Shown in pieces: positions 30,943 to 40,069 of a DNA stretch of 41,277 nucleotides; positions within the stretch are counted from its first letter, which is position 1, and every line of letters begins with the position of its first letter. The stretch is taken from NCBI GenBank assembly GCA_900215285.1, contig OCMG01000005.1, forward strand, positions 1-41,277, given 5' to 3'. Both the position numbers and the translations under genes were made by a program. The notes beneath the pieces were generated by a model. It was not told the DNA's origin and searched no databases. It saw only the letters and a list, made by a program, of their open reading frames with translations. The stretch is from Ensifer adhaerens. Its GTDB lineage: Bacteria; Pseudomonadota; Alphaproteobacteria; Rhizobiales; Rhizobiaceae.

Positions 30943-32109
30943 ATGGCGGCAGAAAGCATTGAAGAGATAATTGGTCTGGATATCCGGCCGGACGGATCCC
31001 TGAAAGTCAACTCGCGTGAGCGTCGCGATTTGGAGTTCAAGCAGGATTGCGAGGAAAATACACTGAGAAGCTGCCTCAAGACGATTGCAGCTTTTGCCAA
31101 TAACGGAGGAGGGCGCATCGTTTTCGGGATCTCCGATTCCCCAAGGCACGTAGTGGGTGTGGACCCTGGACGTTTTCCGGATGAAGCCATTTTCGATGAC
31201 TTCATCCGGAAGTATTTGTCTCCGGTTCCTGACGTGATTATCGAAGAACACACGTTGTATGGGACCGACCTGGTGTCCGTCCGTGTCGCCGCGATGACAA
31301 AACCGCCAGTGATCGCGGTGCGAGAGTGTCAGACCTCAGGAAAGAAGAATAAAACTGTCCTCCAACCAGGGGTGATTTACAATCGCCGCGCCGGTAAATC
31401 GGAGTGCGCGTCGAGTGACGAGTTTCGAATGATGATGGAACGACGCGATCAAGCCGTCCAGCAGGCCGTCCTGAGCATTTTTGACAGGGCTCGGGCCATC
31501 GGCTTCGATCGGGTGTCAGTCGCAGACTTTTCAAACTTCACCAGTCCAGGCGATAACGTCACGCTCTATCTTCCAGACGATGCTGCCCGCCATCTTAACG
31601 TCATCGATCGCGCACGTCTTGTCGAAGACCATGGTGCGCCTGCATACGAGATCAAAGGCAGGATCGACCTTACCACGTTCTCGGACAAGGACCCCAGAAA
31701 GCCGATGCTGCCGCGACCGGCGGCACGGGCATTGAAAGCGGACGTCGAAAGTGCCCTGTGGAGGGGAGTTCCATGGAGCGAACAGCATTTGAGAAAGGCT
31801 GCCAGCCAGCTTGGCTTCTGGGACAAGAAAGAGGGTGACGGGGTCCACACAACCGTAGACGAGCTTACAAAACAACCGCGTTACCTTGAACGGGCGCGCA
31901 TAGCTGTCAGGGATTTTGCCCGAAACAACACCGATGCATTCGTGGATGCAATCTGCTCCCGCGAAAACAAGCAGATTTGGAAGCGAAAAATGGCGGGGCG
32001 CGGATCTTCATCGCCGGTCGAACAATCTCCTGACGTTCAGATCTTGGTTAATTCTGACGATATTTTCACTTCGGAAGAGACCGCTGACGAAGTCGGGTCA
32101 AGATATTGA
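30943..32109 (+). CDS. AlbA_2/Schlafen-like domain protein
   Basis: A 388-residue protein with an AlbA_2 (Schlafen-like, formerly AAA_4) domain in residues ~25-130: RRDLEFKQDCEENTLRSCLKTIAAFANNGGGRIVFGI, then DPGRFPDE and a strand YGTDLVSVRVAAMTKPPVIAV. The C-terminal ~220 residues (helical, with GVPWSEQHLRKAASQLGFWDKKEGDG) are not recognised. Proteins of this class include regulators and defence-related proteins; Schlafens cut or bind RNA. The domain is N-terminal and complete. The start has no strong SD. It is convergent with the second serine resolvase, 12 bp apart, at the edge of the defence arc. Confidence 0.82.
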   Translation: MAAESIEEIIGLDIRPDGSLKVNSRERRDLEFKQDCEENTLRSCLKTIAAFANNGGGRIVFGISDSPRHVVGVDPGRFPDEAIFDDFIRKYLSPVPDVIIEEHTLYGTDLVSVRVAAMTKPPVIAVRECQTSGKKNKTVLQPGVIYNRRAGKSECASSDEFRMMMERRDQAVQQAVLSIFDRARAIGFDRVSVADFSNFTSPGDNVTLYLPDDAARHLNVIDRARLVEDHGAPAYEIKGRIDLTTFSDKDPRKPMLPRPAARALKADVESALWRGVPWSEQHLRKAASQLGFWDKKEGDGVHTTVDELTKQPRYLERARIAVRDFARNNTDAFVDAICSRENKQIWKRKMAGRGSSSPVEQSPDVQILVNSDDIFTSEETADEVGSRY

Positions 32110-32121
32110 ATTGCATGCCGC

Positions 32122-32703
32122 TCAGTTGCGTACCTGCTGAGCCTTGGCCCGTGCCTGCGGGAAATACTGGTAAAACGTATAACGGCTGACCCCCATGCGC
32201 CTGGCGATCTCGGCCACCGAGATATTGCCGGCCGCGAGCATGGCTGATGCCGCCGTCAGATCAGATTCCGACAGCTTCTGCGGCCGGCCACCTTTGCGCC
32301 CACGGGCCAAGGCCGCCTTCAGTCCCTCCATGGTCCGCTCGCGGTTGAGATCGAGGAAGTATTCGGCCATGGCCCCGTGGATTTGCAGAAAAAAGCGCCC
32401 TTGGGCGCTTTCGCTGTCGAGATCCTCGGTCAGGCTCTTGAACTTGATCCCGTCGCCGCGCAACTTGTCGATGGTCCGCATCATTTCAACGAGAGACCGG
32501 CCGAGCCGGTCCAGCTTCCACACGACCAGCACGTCCTCCGGCCGGAGATAGGCGAGGGCGGCGTCCAGTTCCGGACGCTTGCTGCCTGTCTTGCCTGACT
32601 TCTTCTCCTCGAAGATCTTCTCGCAGCCGGCGCGCAATAGCGCATCCCTCTGCAGGTCGAGGTTCTGGTCGGCGGTTGAAACGCGAGCGTATCCGATAAG
32701 CAT
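32122..32703 (-). CDS. Serine recombinase, Tn3-type resolvase family
   Basis: A 193-residue resolvase with catalytic Ser9 in MLIGYARVSTADQNLDLQ, the motif VVWKLDRLGRSLVEM (~residues 60-74), a long E helix and a C-terminal HTH (NISVAEIARRMGVSRYTFYQYFPQ). It is closer to canonical Tn3-type resolvases than the enzyme at 13056. The start at 32703 directly faces repeated TCCTTACA half-sites (32702-32817), the probable res site and autoregulatory region. It may resolve multimers of the plasmid or have delivered the neighbouring defence genes. Confidence 0.95.
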   Translation of the reverse strand: MLIGYARVSTADQNLDLQRDALLRAGCEKIFEEKKSGKTGSKRPELDAALAYLRPEDVLVVWKLDRLGRSLVEMMRTIDKLRGDGIKFKSLTEDLDSESAQGRFFLQIHGAMAEYFLDLNRERTMEGLKAALARGRKGGRPQKLSESDLTAASAMLAAGNISVAEIARRMGVSRYTFYQYFPQARAKAQQVRN

Positions 32704-32817
32704 GTAAGGATAGTGAATCAGGACCGTTTTCCGGTCAATAGATTTCCTTACATATTTTCCTTACACAAGAGGTAGCTTGAACGGTGGTCAAACAGCGGGT
32801 CTGACACCGTGTAAGGA
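32702..32817. promoter_or_regulatory. Candidate res site of the second resolvase
   Basis: Four half-sites of TCCTTACA: inverted at 32702-32709, direct at 32745-32752 and 32758-32765, inverted at 32810-32817. GGAAAACGGTC-type sequences also occur on both sides (near 32731 and 32815). A ~116-bp region of paired half-sites at the start of a resolvase gene fits a res locus. Confidence 0.6.
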
Positions 32818-32883
32818 AAACGGTCGTTTTCATTACACGCACCAAATATCAACATTGGATAGTGATTTGCCGTGTTGTCGGAG

Positions 32884-33603
32884 TTAGAGAAGCCAGCGTG
32901 CATAGGCACGAATATCAATCATCGGCACAGTTGCTGTTGCCTGAAGCCGAGCAATAAGCTCAAGCAAGAAGGCTGTCGCAGGCTTTCCTCCACTCGTAAA
33001 GTCGTATTGCGTTCCATTGAACGTGTAGTGACCATGGGCGGCAACACAACCCATATCCAATTGCTCTAAAGGGTTTGCCTTCTTCAAAGCAGTCTTGATT
33101 GGTTCACCGAAAGCGGGTTTCCAGTCACTCTCCAGCGTGAGAAGTCCACCGATGATGTGCGCGGGCGGTTTTGGATCATAGACACCGCCGGCGTGGGGTA
33201 TAGGCAAACTTGTCCGCTTCAGTTTTCTCGCGCTCGCAATCTTGCCGTGTGTATATTCGACCAGTCCTGCGTTGATTGTCTGCTTTGCCTCGAACACCGC
33301 GTAGACGCTTTCGGCGGGGATGATGAGCTGATCCCTAAATTTGAAAATAAAGGGGGAATACTGTCGATCGTAGACGACCACATCCATTTGTTCGCTGAAA
33401 TTCCCCTCACTGTCGACAACATGCGCCTTGTCGGCCCGATAGCGCTCGGGCAGGTAGGTTTGCAGCATTTCAAGCCAAACGGCTTCGCTCGCATCGCCCT
33501 TCGTTCCAGGGTGTGCGAATGATTCTCGCGCTTGCGCCAGCTGCTGCTGGATTGTGTCATGCAGCCCACTGAGCAGAACCGGAAGGGACCACCCCTTGGT
33601 CAT
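32884..33603 (-). CDS. DUF6602 nuclease-like partner of the nucleotidyltransferase
   Basis: A 239-residue protein resembling the DUF6602 family. GDASEAVWLEMLQTYLPERYRADKAHVVDSEGNFSEQMDVVVYDRQ is followed by IIPAESVYAVFEAKQTI. Asp74 and Glu105-x-Lys107 fit the catalytic pattern of PD-(D/E)XK nucleases, so DNA cleavage is a reasonable but unproven inference. Its ATG overlaps the stop of the nucleotidyltransferase gene (ATGA at 33600-33603), so the pair works as a unit. In two-gene form, a nucleotide-synthesising enzyme plus a nuclease-like effector recalls CBASS-type immunity, although no known ligand-sensing domain is visible. Confidence 0.78.
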   Translation of the reverse strand: MTKGWSLPVLLSGLHDTIQQQLAQARESFAHPGTKGDASEAVWLEMLQTYLPERYRADKAHVVDSEGNFSEQMDVVVYDRQYSPFIFKFRDQLIIPAESVYAVFEAKQTINAGLVEYTHGKIASARKLKRTSLPIPHAGGVYDPKPPAHIIGGLLTLESDWKPAFGEPIKTALKKANPLEQLDMGCVAAHGHYTFNGTQYDFTSGGKPATAFLLELIARLQATATVPMIDIRAYARWLL

Positions 33604-34361
33604 CTGACGATTTCCCCCCAGGTTTTTGCGCCGAGAGATGTTCCGGCCGCAGTGGCAATATTGCGCTGGGCCGTGTCGGATAGTTCATCGGACAGGATAT
33701 TGTTTGTATTTGACGGATCCACAAAGCGAGCGCTTGCGAAGCGGTCGCGAAGATATTGAAGCACGGTCCAGACGTTGGCGGAGAGACTTGGCCCGCTTCT
33801 TCCCCGCAGAGCCTCGATAACGGTCAGCTCAAGATAAAACGAGGGAAAATCCAAGCCGCGTTGGTCGCGCCAAAGCTTTATTATCCTGATTTCATTTGTA
33901 CAACCTGAAGCCGAGACAAGAGCAATGTGTGCTGCGATATTGGTCTTTGTCCATGTGTCCGCGCGCCGCCGGTACAGGCTGTGGTCGAGGCTGAAAGCAT
34001 TCTGCCGTTTCGCAGGGACGAGATCGACGTCAAAAGAGCCAACCTTGATACCGATTGATACATTTTGAAGGCGTGGCTTGAAGCCAAGCTCCTCCATTCG
34101 CCTCGCAAGCTTGGTATAGATGTCTTTTAGCGTTTCGGGTGTGGTCTCCGAAAGGGATACGAACAAATCTATATCGGTACCGCTTTTATTCGCAGTGCCC
34201 TTTGCAAAAGATCCGCTTGCCATCACGTCCACCAAAAACCCGCCACCCCATTGCTGAAGCAAAGGCAACATTGTTTGCTGGCAATTTCGCACTGGAGAAT
34301 AGAGGCCATTATCGACCTGTTCCCTTTGCAATATATTCCAGAGATAGTGGTCTGCTGTCAT
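33600..34361 (-). CDS. Nucleotidyltransferase (CD-NTase/CCA-like polymerase-beta fold)
   Basis: A 253-residue polymerase-beta-type nucleotidyltransferase. Gly50-Ser51 in MASGSFAKGTANKSGTDIDLFV starts the motif, Asp63-x-Asp65 are the first metal ligands and Asp113 in FDVDLVPA is the third. The segment IRIIKLWRDQRGLDFPSFYLELTVIEAL matches the helical part of archaeal CCA-enzyme and CD-NTase relatives. The catalytic triad is intact. The product could be a cyclic or linear oligonucleotide signal, or it may modify RNA or protein. AGGA lies 8 nt before the ATG. A promoter at 34379-34408 lies in the 53-bp gap after the 686-residue gene, so the pair can be transcribed independently. Confidence 0.82.
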   Translation of the reverse strand: MTADHYLWNILQREQVDNGLYSPVRNCQQTMLPLLQQWGGGFLVDVMASGSFAKGTANKSGTDIDLFVSLSETTPETLKDIYTKLARRMEELGFKPRLQNVSIGIKVGSFDVDLVPAKRQNAFSLDHSLYRRRADTWTKTNIAAHIALVSASGCTNEIRIIKLWRDQRGLDFPSFYLELTVIEALRGRSGPSLSANVWTVLQYLRDRFASARFVDPSNTNNILSDELSDTAQRNIATAAGTSLGAKTWGEIVR

Positions 34362-34378
34362 TATTCGTTCCTGAATAT

Positions 34379-34408
34379 AATATAGGCTCTTTAAGCGCTT
34401 TCAGCCAA
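34379..34408 (-). promoter_or_regulatory. Promoter candidate for the nucleotidyltransferase pair
   Basis: On the minus strand TTGGCT (34408-34403) and TATATT (34384-34379) are 18 bp apart, giving a start near 34371, ten bases before the start codon region. The -35 lies next to the 3' end of the preceding gene. Confidence 0.4.
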
Positions 34409-34414
34409 GAAAAC

Positions 34415-36475
34415 TCAAGCTCCCCACTGTTTCATTTGTGAGTATTCATAGTAGAAGTCTGAAGTTCCGGTCACGACATGACGGGTTCGCTTGAGCTCTT
34501 GCCAGAAGCTCTGCGGATCTGTCACATCGTCCAGAAGTACAAGAATCTGCGGTACGCTCAAAAACCAGCAATGGAAGAATGGTTGGGGAATCTCGGCTAT
34601 ACCTGGATGCAGCTCAGCAAGCTGTTGGCGGATATCCTGCAGGGACTGGTTGATGGCTGCGAACCGTTTTGACAATTCGGTATCTGTAGATGTGAAAGCA
34701 GCTGACAGGGTAGATTCCAGCATATGTTTGAGAAAATTCCTGTCCTGGAAGCTCCCGTAATCAAGAAGCGCAACAGCCACTCTTTCAATGTCGCGGCCGT
34801 TGAGTGAGAGATTGTAAATCTGTCCATCATGGTCGAGGGCAAGGCTTCCGTTTTTCCGTAATCGCACCTCATGCCAGCCGGCCTGAGCCTGGGCTGCGAG
34901 CAAACTGCCTGCGAGATCGAGAAGCAGGAATGCGTCATCGCCTGCCTTTGCCTTCCTCGTGAGGGCTTTCTTTTTGAGCTCGACGAACACCACCTTTTCG
35001 GCGGTTTCGATCACGATATCGCATTCACCGTGCGCCTGCTCGACGTCATAATCACCACATTGGACCGGAACGCCGTGGCTGGCGAACTCGCCCTCCAGAA
35101 ATCGCTCCGCGTGCAAGCCCACCCTATCATCAAGCTTTTTGTCGAGAGTTCGAAAGGCGGTAAGCAACGCTTCTGGAAAAGCGGCTGCACATACGGAACG
35201 GTCAATCATCACAAAGCGCCCGCCTGGCAAAGGCAGCAAAGGCTTCATGAAGAAATCTAGGCCATGGTCGCCGTTCGCGGAAGTTGGCGCATCTGTCGGG
35301 CGAGAAAAGTGCTGATTGGCACCCGAAAACGGATGGCTGAATACTGTGTCGATGATATGTGTGACGGTTGTCCTTGGAATGTTCGGCAGGGAGCGGCAAA
35401 TATCCGCTTTCTTTACGATGGCAGGCCCACGCACATCAGCAGAGCACTTGAAAATCGCGCCGATGACTTCCAGCGCCTGGTTTAGGGTCCATCCGTCAGG
35501 CGTCTTCTCATCGACGTTCAGAAAACCAAGGAGTCCTGCGCACAGGCGGGCTGTGTCGGAGACGCGCAGCTGGGGAAACCGGAACATGGCATCGAAAAGC
35601 GCGGTCTCCTGGGCGTGTTTGAGCAGACCATGAGGATCGAAGCTTCCGAAAACGGCTGGGACATAGGGCTGGACATCAATAACCGCCGCGTATGCTGTAG
35701 CCAGGGCCACCAGTCGCTGCCAATTGCCGTCCGTGTCGACATAGGGCTTGCTGCCGGAAAGGTGTTTTACAGCCAACTGGAGAAGGTATCCCCACGGTTC
35801 CTGCGGCTTCCCGCCTCCTGACATCGAAACCCTTGGCACAAGGTGATATCGCTTCAAACTCGCGTCATAAAGCGGCGTAATTGCCTGAAATATCCGGCGG
35901 GCCACATTCATGCCGCCCATCATTTGCATCAGGCTTTCAATTTCCTTCACCAATGCCGCCTCGGCTTGCTCCTCGAGACTTATCAGCCCTGGTTCCAGAC
36001 GGATGGGATAGCCTGCCTTCTTGAGGTCGCGAGCCGCCTTCGCCACCTCAAATTGCCGTGCATAAATCCGTTCTGGGGCATGAACGCGCCATGATGATAT
36101 GCTGAGGTGGTCGCGAGCCGCCTGAATGGCTGCAACCCAGTCACCTTCGATTTCGCTGTTGTTATGTTGTTCGCTGCCCAGTGCGTCCCTCAGACGGCAC
36201 AGCACATCCAAATACGGATCGAGTTGAAAATCGAAAACAACATGCTCGCGGATCAGATCTGTTATCAAATCAGAGCATTCGCTCCGAGCTGCCGAATGTC
36301 CGGAAGCGAATGCGGAACGTATCCTGTCGTAAAGCGCATCGGCCACAGCCTTTTGGCTGGAACCTCCCTGGCCTTCTAGGCCAACATATCGGTTCAAAGC
36401 ATCGAGGTCGTCGGCGTAATTATCGATCTCGGCCTCTGCGCCATCGAGGATTCGCCGGAAATCGTGAAGATCCAT
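34415..36475 (-). CDS. 686-residue PD-(D/E)XK nuclease-like protein coupled to the restriction operon
   Basis: The intact copy of a large protein of unknown family. The N-terminal ~350 residues are helical and without a recognised domain. The C-terminal part holds a PD-(D/E)XK-like core: AERFLEGEFASHGV, then GECDIVIETAEKVVFVELKKKALTRKAKAGDDAFLLLDL with Asp486 and Glu499-Leu-Lys501 as the likely active site. The ATG follows immediately after the stop codon of the endonuclease gene (36476-36478), so it is translated with the methyltransferase-Vsr-REase operon. It may be a second nuclease or an accessory specificity or modification-dependent factor; nothing in the sequence decides this. The left copy at 1-1329 is truncated and frameshifted. 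Confidence 0.8.
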   Translation of the reverse strand: MDLHDFRRILDGAEAEIDNYADDLDALNRYVGLEGQGGSSQKAVADALYDRIRSAFASGHSAARSECSDLITDLIREHVVFDFQLDPYLDVLCRLRDALGSEQHNNSEIEGDWVAAIQAARDHLSISSWRVHAPERIYARQFEVAKAARDLKKAGYPIRLEPGLISLEEQAEAALVKEIESLMQMMGGMNVARRIFQAITPLYDASLKRYHLVPRVSMSGGGKPQEPWGYLLQLAVKHLSGSKPYVDTDGNWQRLVALATAYAAVIDVQPYVPAVFGSFDPHGLLKHAQETALFDAMFRFPQLRVSDTARLCAGLLGFLNVDEKTPDGWTLNQALEVIGAIFKCSADVRGPAIVKKADICRSLPNIPRTTVTHIIDTVFSHPFSGANQHFSRPTDAPTSANGDHGLDFFMKPLLPLPGGRFVMIDRSVCAAAFPEALLTAFRTLDKKLDDRVGLHAERFLEGEFASHGVPVQCGDYDVEQAHGECDIVIETAEKVVFVELKKKALTRKAKAGDDAFLLLDLAGSLLAAQAQAGWHEVRLRKNGSLALDHDGQIYNLSLNGRDIERVAVALLDYGSFQDRNFLKHMLESTLSAAFTSTDTELSKRFAAINQSLQDIRQQLAELHPGIAEIPQPFFHCWFLSVPQILVLLDDVTDPQSFWQELKRTRHVVTGTSDFYYEYSQMKQWGA

Positions 36476-37819
36476 CTAGGTTGCACCGCCTTCATGCAGA
36501 TCAAACTCGACCGTCTCGGTCTGGTGATACATCGTTTCCAGTTGCTCGTGCCGGATGCGGAACTGGCTGCGCCGCTTGAGTTCAGGCTTCGCGCTCGCCG
36601 CCTTCTCGATCTTGATGGCCGGATCGTAGTAGACCACACCCGCCGCAACCGCCTGCAGGAACAGGGTCAGGTCCGTTTCCTCACAGAGCTGGATTCTCGG
36701 ACCATAGCGATATTCGGGGGGCGGTGTCCGGAACAGTGACGGGACATAGGCAGCCTGCGCGTGCTTGCGGCTCCAGTGCTCGATGATGTTCGTGAATTTC
36801 CAGAGAGCCGCGACCTCGCCGTGGATATCCTGGAGGGCGAGGCCGCCGGTCATGTCGGTGATCTTGCCGGTCGCCTCGTCATAACCGGTCATCCGCATCT
36901 GCAGGCCTGTGTCGGCATGGTACGCCTTGTTGCAGGCATAGACCCCGCCGAAATTGATGCGATCGGGTTTGCCGCTCTTGTCGGCATAGCCAAACCGCCG
37001 CACGAACGCCTCGACGCCCTGGTCGCGGTAATAGCCGCCCGTCGGCTCCGGAGTCAGCAGCGTGACGGGGCTTTTCGGCTTGTATCGGGCGAAATCATCA
37101 ACTGAGTACTGCTTTATCTCCCAGCCCAGAAAATCCGGCTCGGCGTAGCCGTTCGGCATGATGCCCAGCTCGGCCTCAAGCGTATAGCCGCCGCCGTTAC
37201 GGGCCGTATACGGATAGGGAATCCCGTCAGGGCCCAGCTTTCGGGACGATATCCAGTGCTTGCGGTAAATGGCTTCAAGCGTTGCCAGCAACCGGTCCCT
37301 GCTGCTCGTGCCTTCCGGCTCGGACGGGATCTGAAGGAACACGCCGGCCGGCGTGAGGCCAGCGCGGGCGTGCAGCGCATTGGCGAGAGGCGTGCCGGCA
37401 CCGGCCGCGTATGCCAGCACCACACCGTCGTGGGTCATCCCCAGGAACAGCACGCGCCCCTCGTCGCGCACCCGCATGACCTCCGCCGGTGCCTGCTTGC
37501 ACCCCTTGAGAAAGCCGGACATCCGCACTTCCGGATATTTCGGATAGAGGATCAGCTGGGCGTTCGGGGCTTCATACTGACCGTTCTCGTCGATCCAGCG
37601 GAACCGGACCGGTGCCTTGGCCCTGTCACGGACGCTGCCGGCAAGGTCGGTGTCATCGGTCTCGACATCACCGTGGGGAATAATGTTGAGGGCGGAAAAG
37701 TCGCCGCCCAGATAGACCTGGTTCTTGGAATTGTCGTTCGGAGCGAGCTTCTTCGCGTAGATGCGTACGACGCCGTCCTGCCGCATCAGGCCGGTCAACT
37801 CTTCCAGCGTCTGGATCAT
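36476..37819 (-). CDS. MvaI/BcnI-type restriction endonuclease
   Basis: A 447-residue type II endonuclease of the MvaI/BcnI family, which nicks CC-N-GG-like sites as monomers (MvaI: CCWGG, BcnI: CCSGG). The family hallmark GYTLEAELGIMPNGYAEPDFLGWEIKQY spans residues ~211-238; Asp229 and Glu234-x-Lys236 are the catalytic residues. The ~200 residues before this domain (residues ~1-100 with YAKKLAPNDNSKNQVYLGGDF) make it longer than MvaI. The ATG at 37819 overlaps the vsr stop (ATGA at 37816-37819). The frame runs further upstream only as a shadow of vsr. The right copy is the reliable one. Confidence 0.88.
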   Translation of the reverse strand: MIQTLEELTGLMRQDGVVRIYAKKLAPNDNSKNQVYLGGDFSALNIIPHGDVETDDTDLAGSVRDRAKAPVRFRWIDENGQYEAPNAQLILYPKYPEVRMSGFLKGCKQAPAEVMRVRDEGRVLFLGMTHDGVVLAYAAGAGTPLANALHARAGLTPAGVFLQIPSEPEGTSSRDRLLATLEAIYRKHWISSRKLGPDGIPYPYTARNGGGYTLEAELGIMPNGYAEPDFLGWEIKQYSVDDFARYKPKSPVTLLTPEPTGGYYRDQGVEAFVRRFGYADKSGKPDRINFGGVYACNKAYHADTGLQMRMTGYDEATGKITDMTGGLALQDIHGEVAALWKFTNIIEHWSRKHAQAAYVPSLFRTPPPEYRYGPRIQLCEETDLTLFLQAVAAGVVYYDPAIKIEKAASAKPELKRRSQFRIRHEQLETMYHQTETVEFDLHEGGAT

Positions 37820-38274
37820 TCCGTCCCGCCCCCTATCTCGATTGCGCTGGCCTGTCCCCGAAGCCATTCCGCCAGCCTTTCCGTTATTTCCTCCGGCTTG
37901 CGGCGCGTCTTCCCTTTTAGGGCGCATTCCCAGACCGTTGCAACCCTCCATCCCGATTCCCGCAATCTGTCCACCGCAACCTTGTCGCGTGCGACGTTGC
38001 CGGCGATCTTCTCCTGCCAGAATACGCTGTTGGAGGAAGGCATGCGAAACAGGTGGCACCCGTGCCCGTGCCAGAAGCACCCGTGAACAAAAATGACCGC
38101 GCGGTATTTAGGCAGGACCAGATCCGGCTTCCCTGGCAGCTTCCTCTCATGCAGCCGGTAGCGGAATCCGGCCGCGTGCAGCGCCTTGCGTACCTGAAGC
38201 TCCGGCCGTGTGTTCGTGCCCCGTATGCCGGACATCATCCGGCTGCGGACATCGACCGGAACAATATCAGCCAC
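37816..38274 (-). CDS. vsr: Very short patch repair endonuclease Vsr
   Basis: A 152-residue Vsr-type endonuclease, which nicks 5' of the T in T:G mismatches made by deamination of 5-methylcytosine, and so protects sites methylated by the adjacent enzyme. Motifs seen: [59 protein letters not shown] (Asp51, His64, His69) and a C-terminal helix. It overlaps both neighbours (8 bp with the methyltransferase and 4 bp with the endonuclease), forming one operon. This copy is undamaged. Confidence 0.95.
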   Translation of the reverse strand: MADIVPVDVRSRMMSGIRGTNTRPELQVRKALHAAGFRYRLHERKLPGKPDLVLPKYRAVIFVHGCFWHGHGCHLFRMPSSNSVFWQEKIAGNVARDKVAVDRLRESGWRVATVWECALKGKTRRKPEEITERLAEWLRGQASAIEIGGGTE

Positions 38275-39525
38275 GGGCGCGAGCCTTCGGCTCCGTTTCC
38301 ACGCCGGCGGGGAACGCCAGCACCTCGGCCAGCTGCCCCTGGGGCAGCCAGGGGCTCATGGCTTCGGCAACCGCCTCCACCACCGGAACCACCACGGCGT
38401 TGCCGAATTGCTTGTAGGCCTGGGTGTCCGACACCGGAATCTCCCAGGTGCGGTTGCCGCGCTCGAAGCCCATCAGTCGCGCGCATTCCTTCGGAGTCAG
38501 GCGGCGCGGCCGCTTGCCCTTGCCCTGGTCGACAAGGATTTCCGAACCGTCCTTGTAGTAGCGGGCGGAGAGGGTGCGGGTCACGTCGTTCGGCCCGAAA
38601 AGCCCGAACCCGAACCCGTTGCCCTTGGCCTCGTGCTTCTTCTTGTACCCCTGGAGATATTCCCAAAGCTTCGGGGTGAGGGTGTATTTCGGGTCAACAG
38701 ACTTATCCAGGATCGACCCCAGGACAGGATCCTTGCCCTCCGGCACCTGCACGTCGTCGAACGAGAAGCCGGCCGCGTGGTCCCTGAATCCGACGATGAA
38801 GATGCGTTCGCGCCCCTGGGGCACCCAGGGTTTGGCGCTGATGACGCGGGTTTCCAACTTGTAGCCCAGCTCCTCGACCAGAACCTTCATGATGGTGGAG
38901 AAGGTCTTGCCCTTGTCGTGCCGCTGCAGGTTCTTCACATTCTCCAGGAGAAACGCCTTCGGCTGGTGGTAGCGGATGATCTGCGCCACGTCGAAAAACA
39001 GCGTTCCCTGGGTGGCATCCAGGAAGCCGTGCGGCCGCCCCAGTGCGTTTTTCTTGGACACACCGGCTATCGAGAAGGGCTGGCACGGAAAACCGGCCAG
39101 GAGAACGTCGTGCGCGGGGATCCTGGCCAGGGCCTCGTCACTGGCGGTGTATTCGCGGATGTCGCCGGCGAAAACATGCCCGTGCTCTTCGGGAAAGTTG
39201 CGGCGGTAAGTTTCGGCCGCGTACTTGTCCCACTCGCTCGTGAACACGCACTTGCCGCCGATGTTCTCGAAGCCGACACGAAGGCCGCCGATGCCGGCGA
39301 ACAGGTCGATGAAGCGGAAGCGGGCGGGCTTTTCAGGTTTCCGGTGGCTGTCTGCCATCATCCGGAGAACATCAAGGGCAAGGGAGACGGGGAACTCTCG
39401 CCACGCTCGTGCCGGTAAGCGGACCGCAGCGAGGATTTTGTGATACGGGCGGCCTCCTCTATGGTGAGCCCCGCCTGTTCACGAAGCTGCGCAAACTCGG
39501 ATTTGCACTCCGTACCTGTTTCCAT
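38267..39525 (-). CDS. DNA (cytosine-5) methyltransferase, right copy (frameshifted near N-terminus)
   Basis: The right copy of the enzyme at 3088-4380. The catalytic domain and the correct C-terminus ([18 protein letters not shown] and [26 protein letters not shown]) are open from 39361. A single G missing near 39382 separates them from the N-terminal HTH. The correct gene combines this C-terminus with the left copy's N-terminus, ~419 residues. Confidence 0.88.
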
Positions 39526-39662
39526 TCCGAATCATCCCCTGTGTCGAATTTTGCCAACCTGGCACGGGATGACTCGGGGAACAATGCGATTGTTCCTGGT
39601 TCGTTCGACGGCTGCCTAGTATTTGAACAGGATTCTGCCTTCTCCAAAATGTCGGCGTATCG

Positions 39663-40069
39663 CTATCCATCCAGCTTGAAGAACCACCGATAGAACCGTC
39701 GTACAGCGGCCCAGAAGCCGCCCTGCGGATTCAGCTGACTGTAATATGCCTCGCGCCGAAGCTGCTCACGTTGCCGACCCGCAAGCACCTGCTCATCAGT
39801 CCACTGGTTTTCCCAGTGGATATTGCCGTTGCGGATGATGTAGTGAGATCTGCAAGGCAGCTGCCAGTTCCCTACGGAAGGCGAGAGGGTGGGCCGTCCG
39901 TTGTGCTCGCTGAAACTCCACTCTGTAGGCCCCAGCGGCGTGGTGACCTTGCTGCCACAGCCGCACGCGCAACGGTGTACGGCCACCTTGTACTCCAGGG
40001 ATACATAAAGCACCCCGTCCGACAGCTCCTTCGGAACATAGGTCGATTTCTGCAGGGAAACGTCTTCAT
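39663..40069 (-). CDS. DUF6527 family protein, right copy (frameshifted)
   Basis: The right copy of 4518-4925. One A is missing in the run near 40060, so the first ~10 codons are out of frame; the remainder, including the Cys cluster, is identical. Confidence 0.75.

Noticed and set aside
37820..38080. N-terminal extension of the endonuclease frame to 38080
   Set aside because: It is the shadow frame of vsr; the ATG at 37819 overlaps the vsr stop and starts the recognisable protein.
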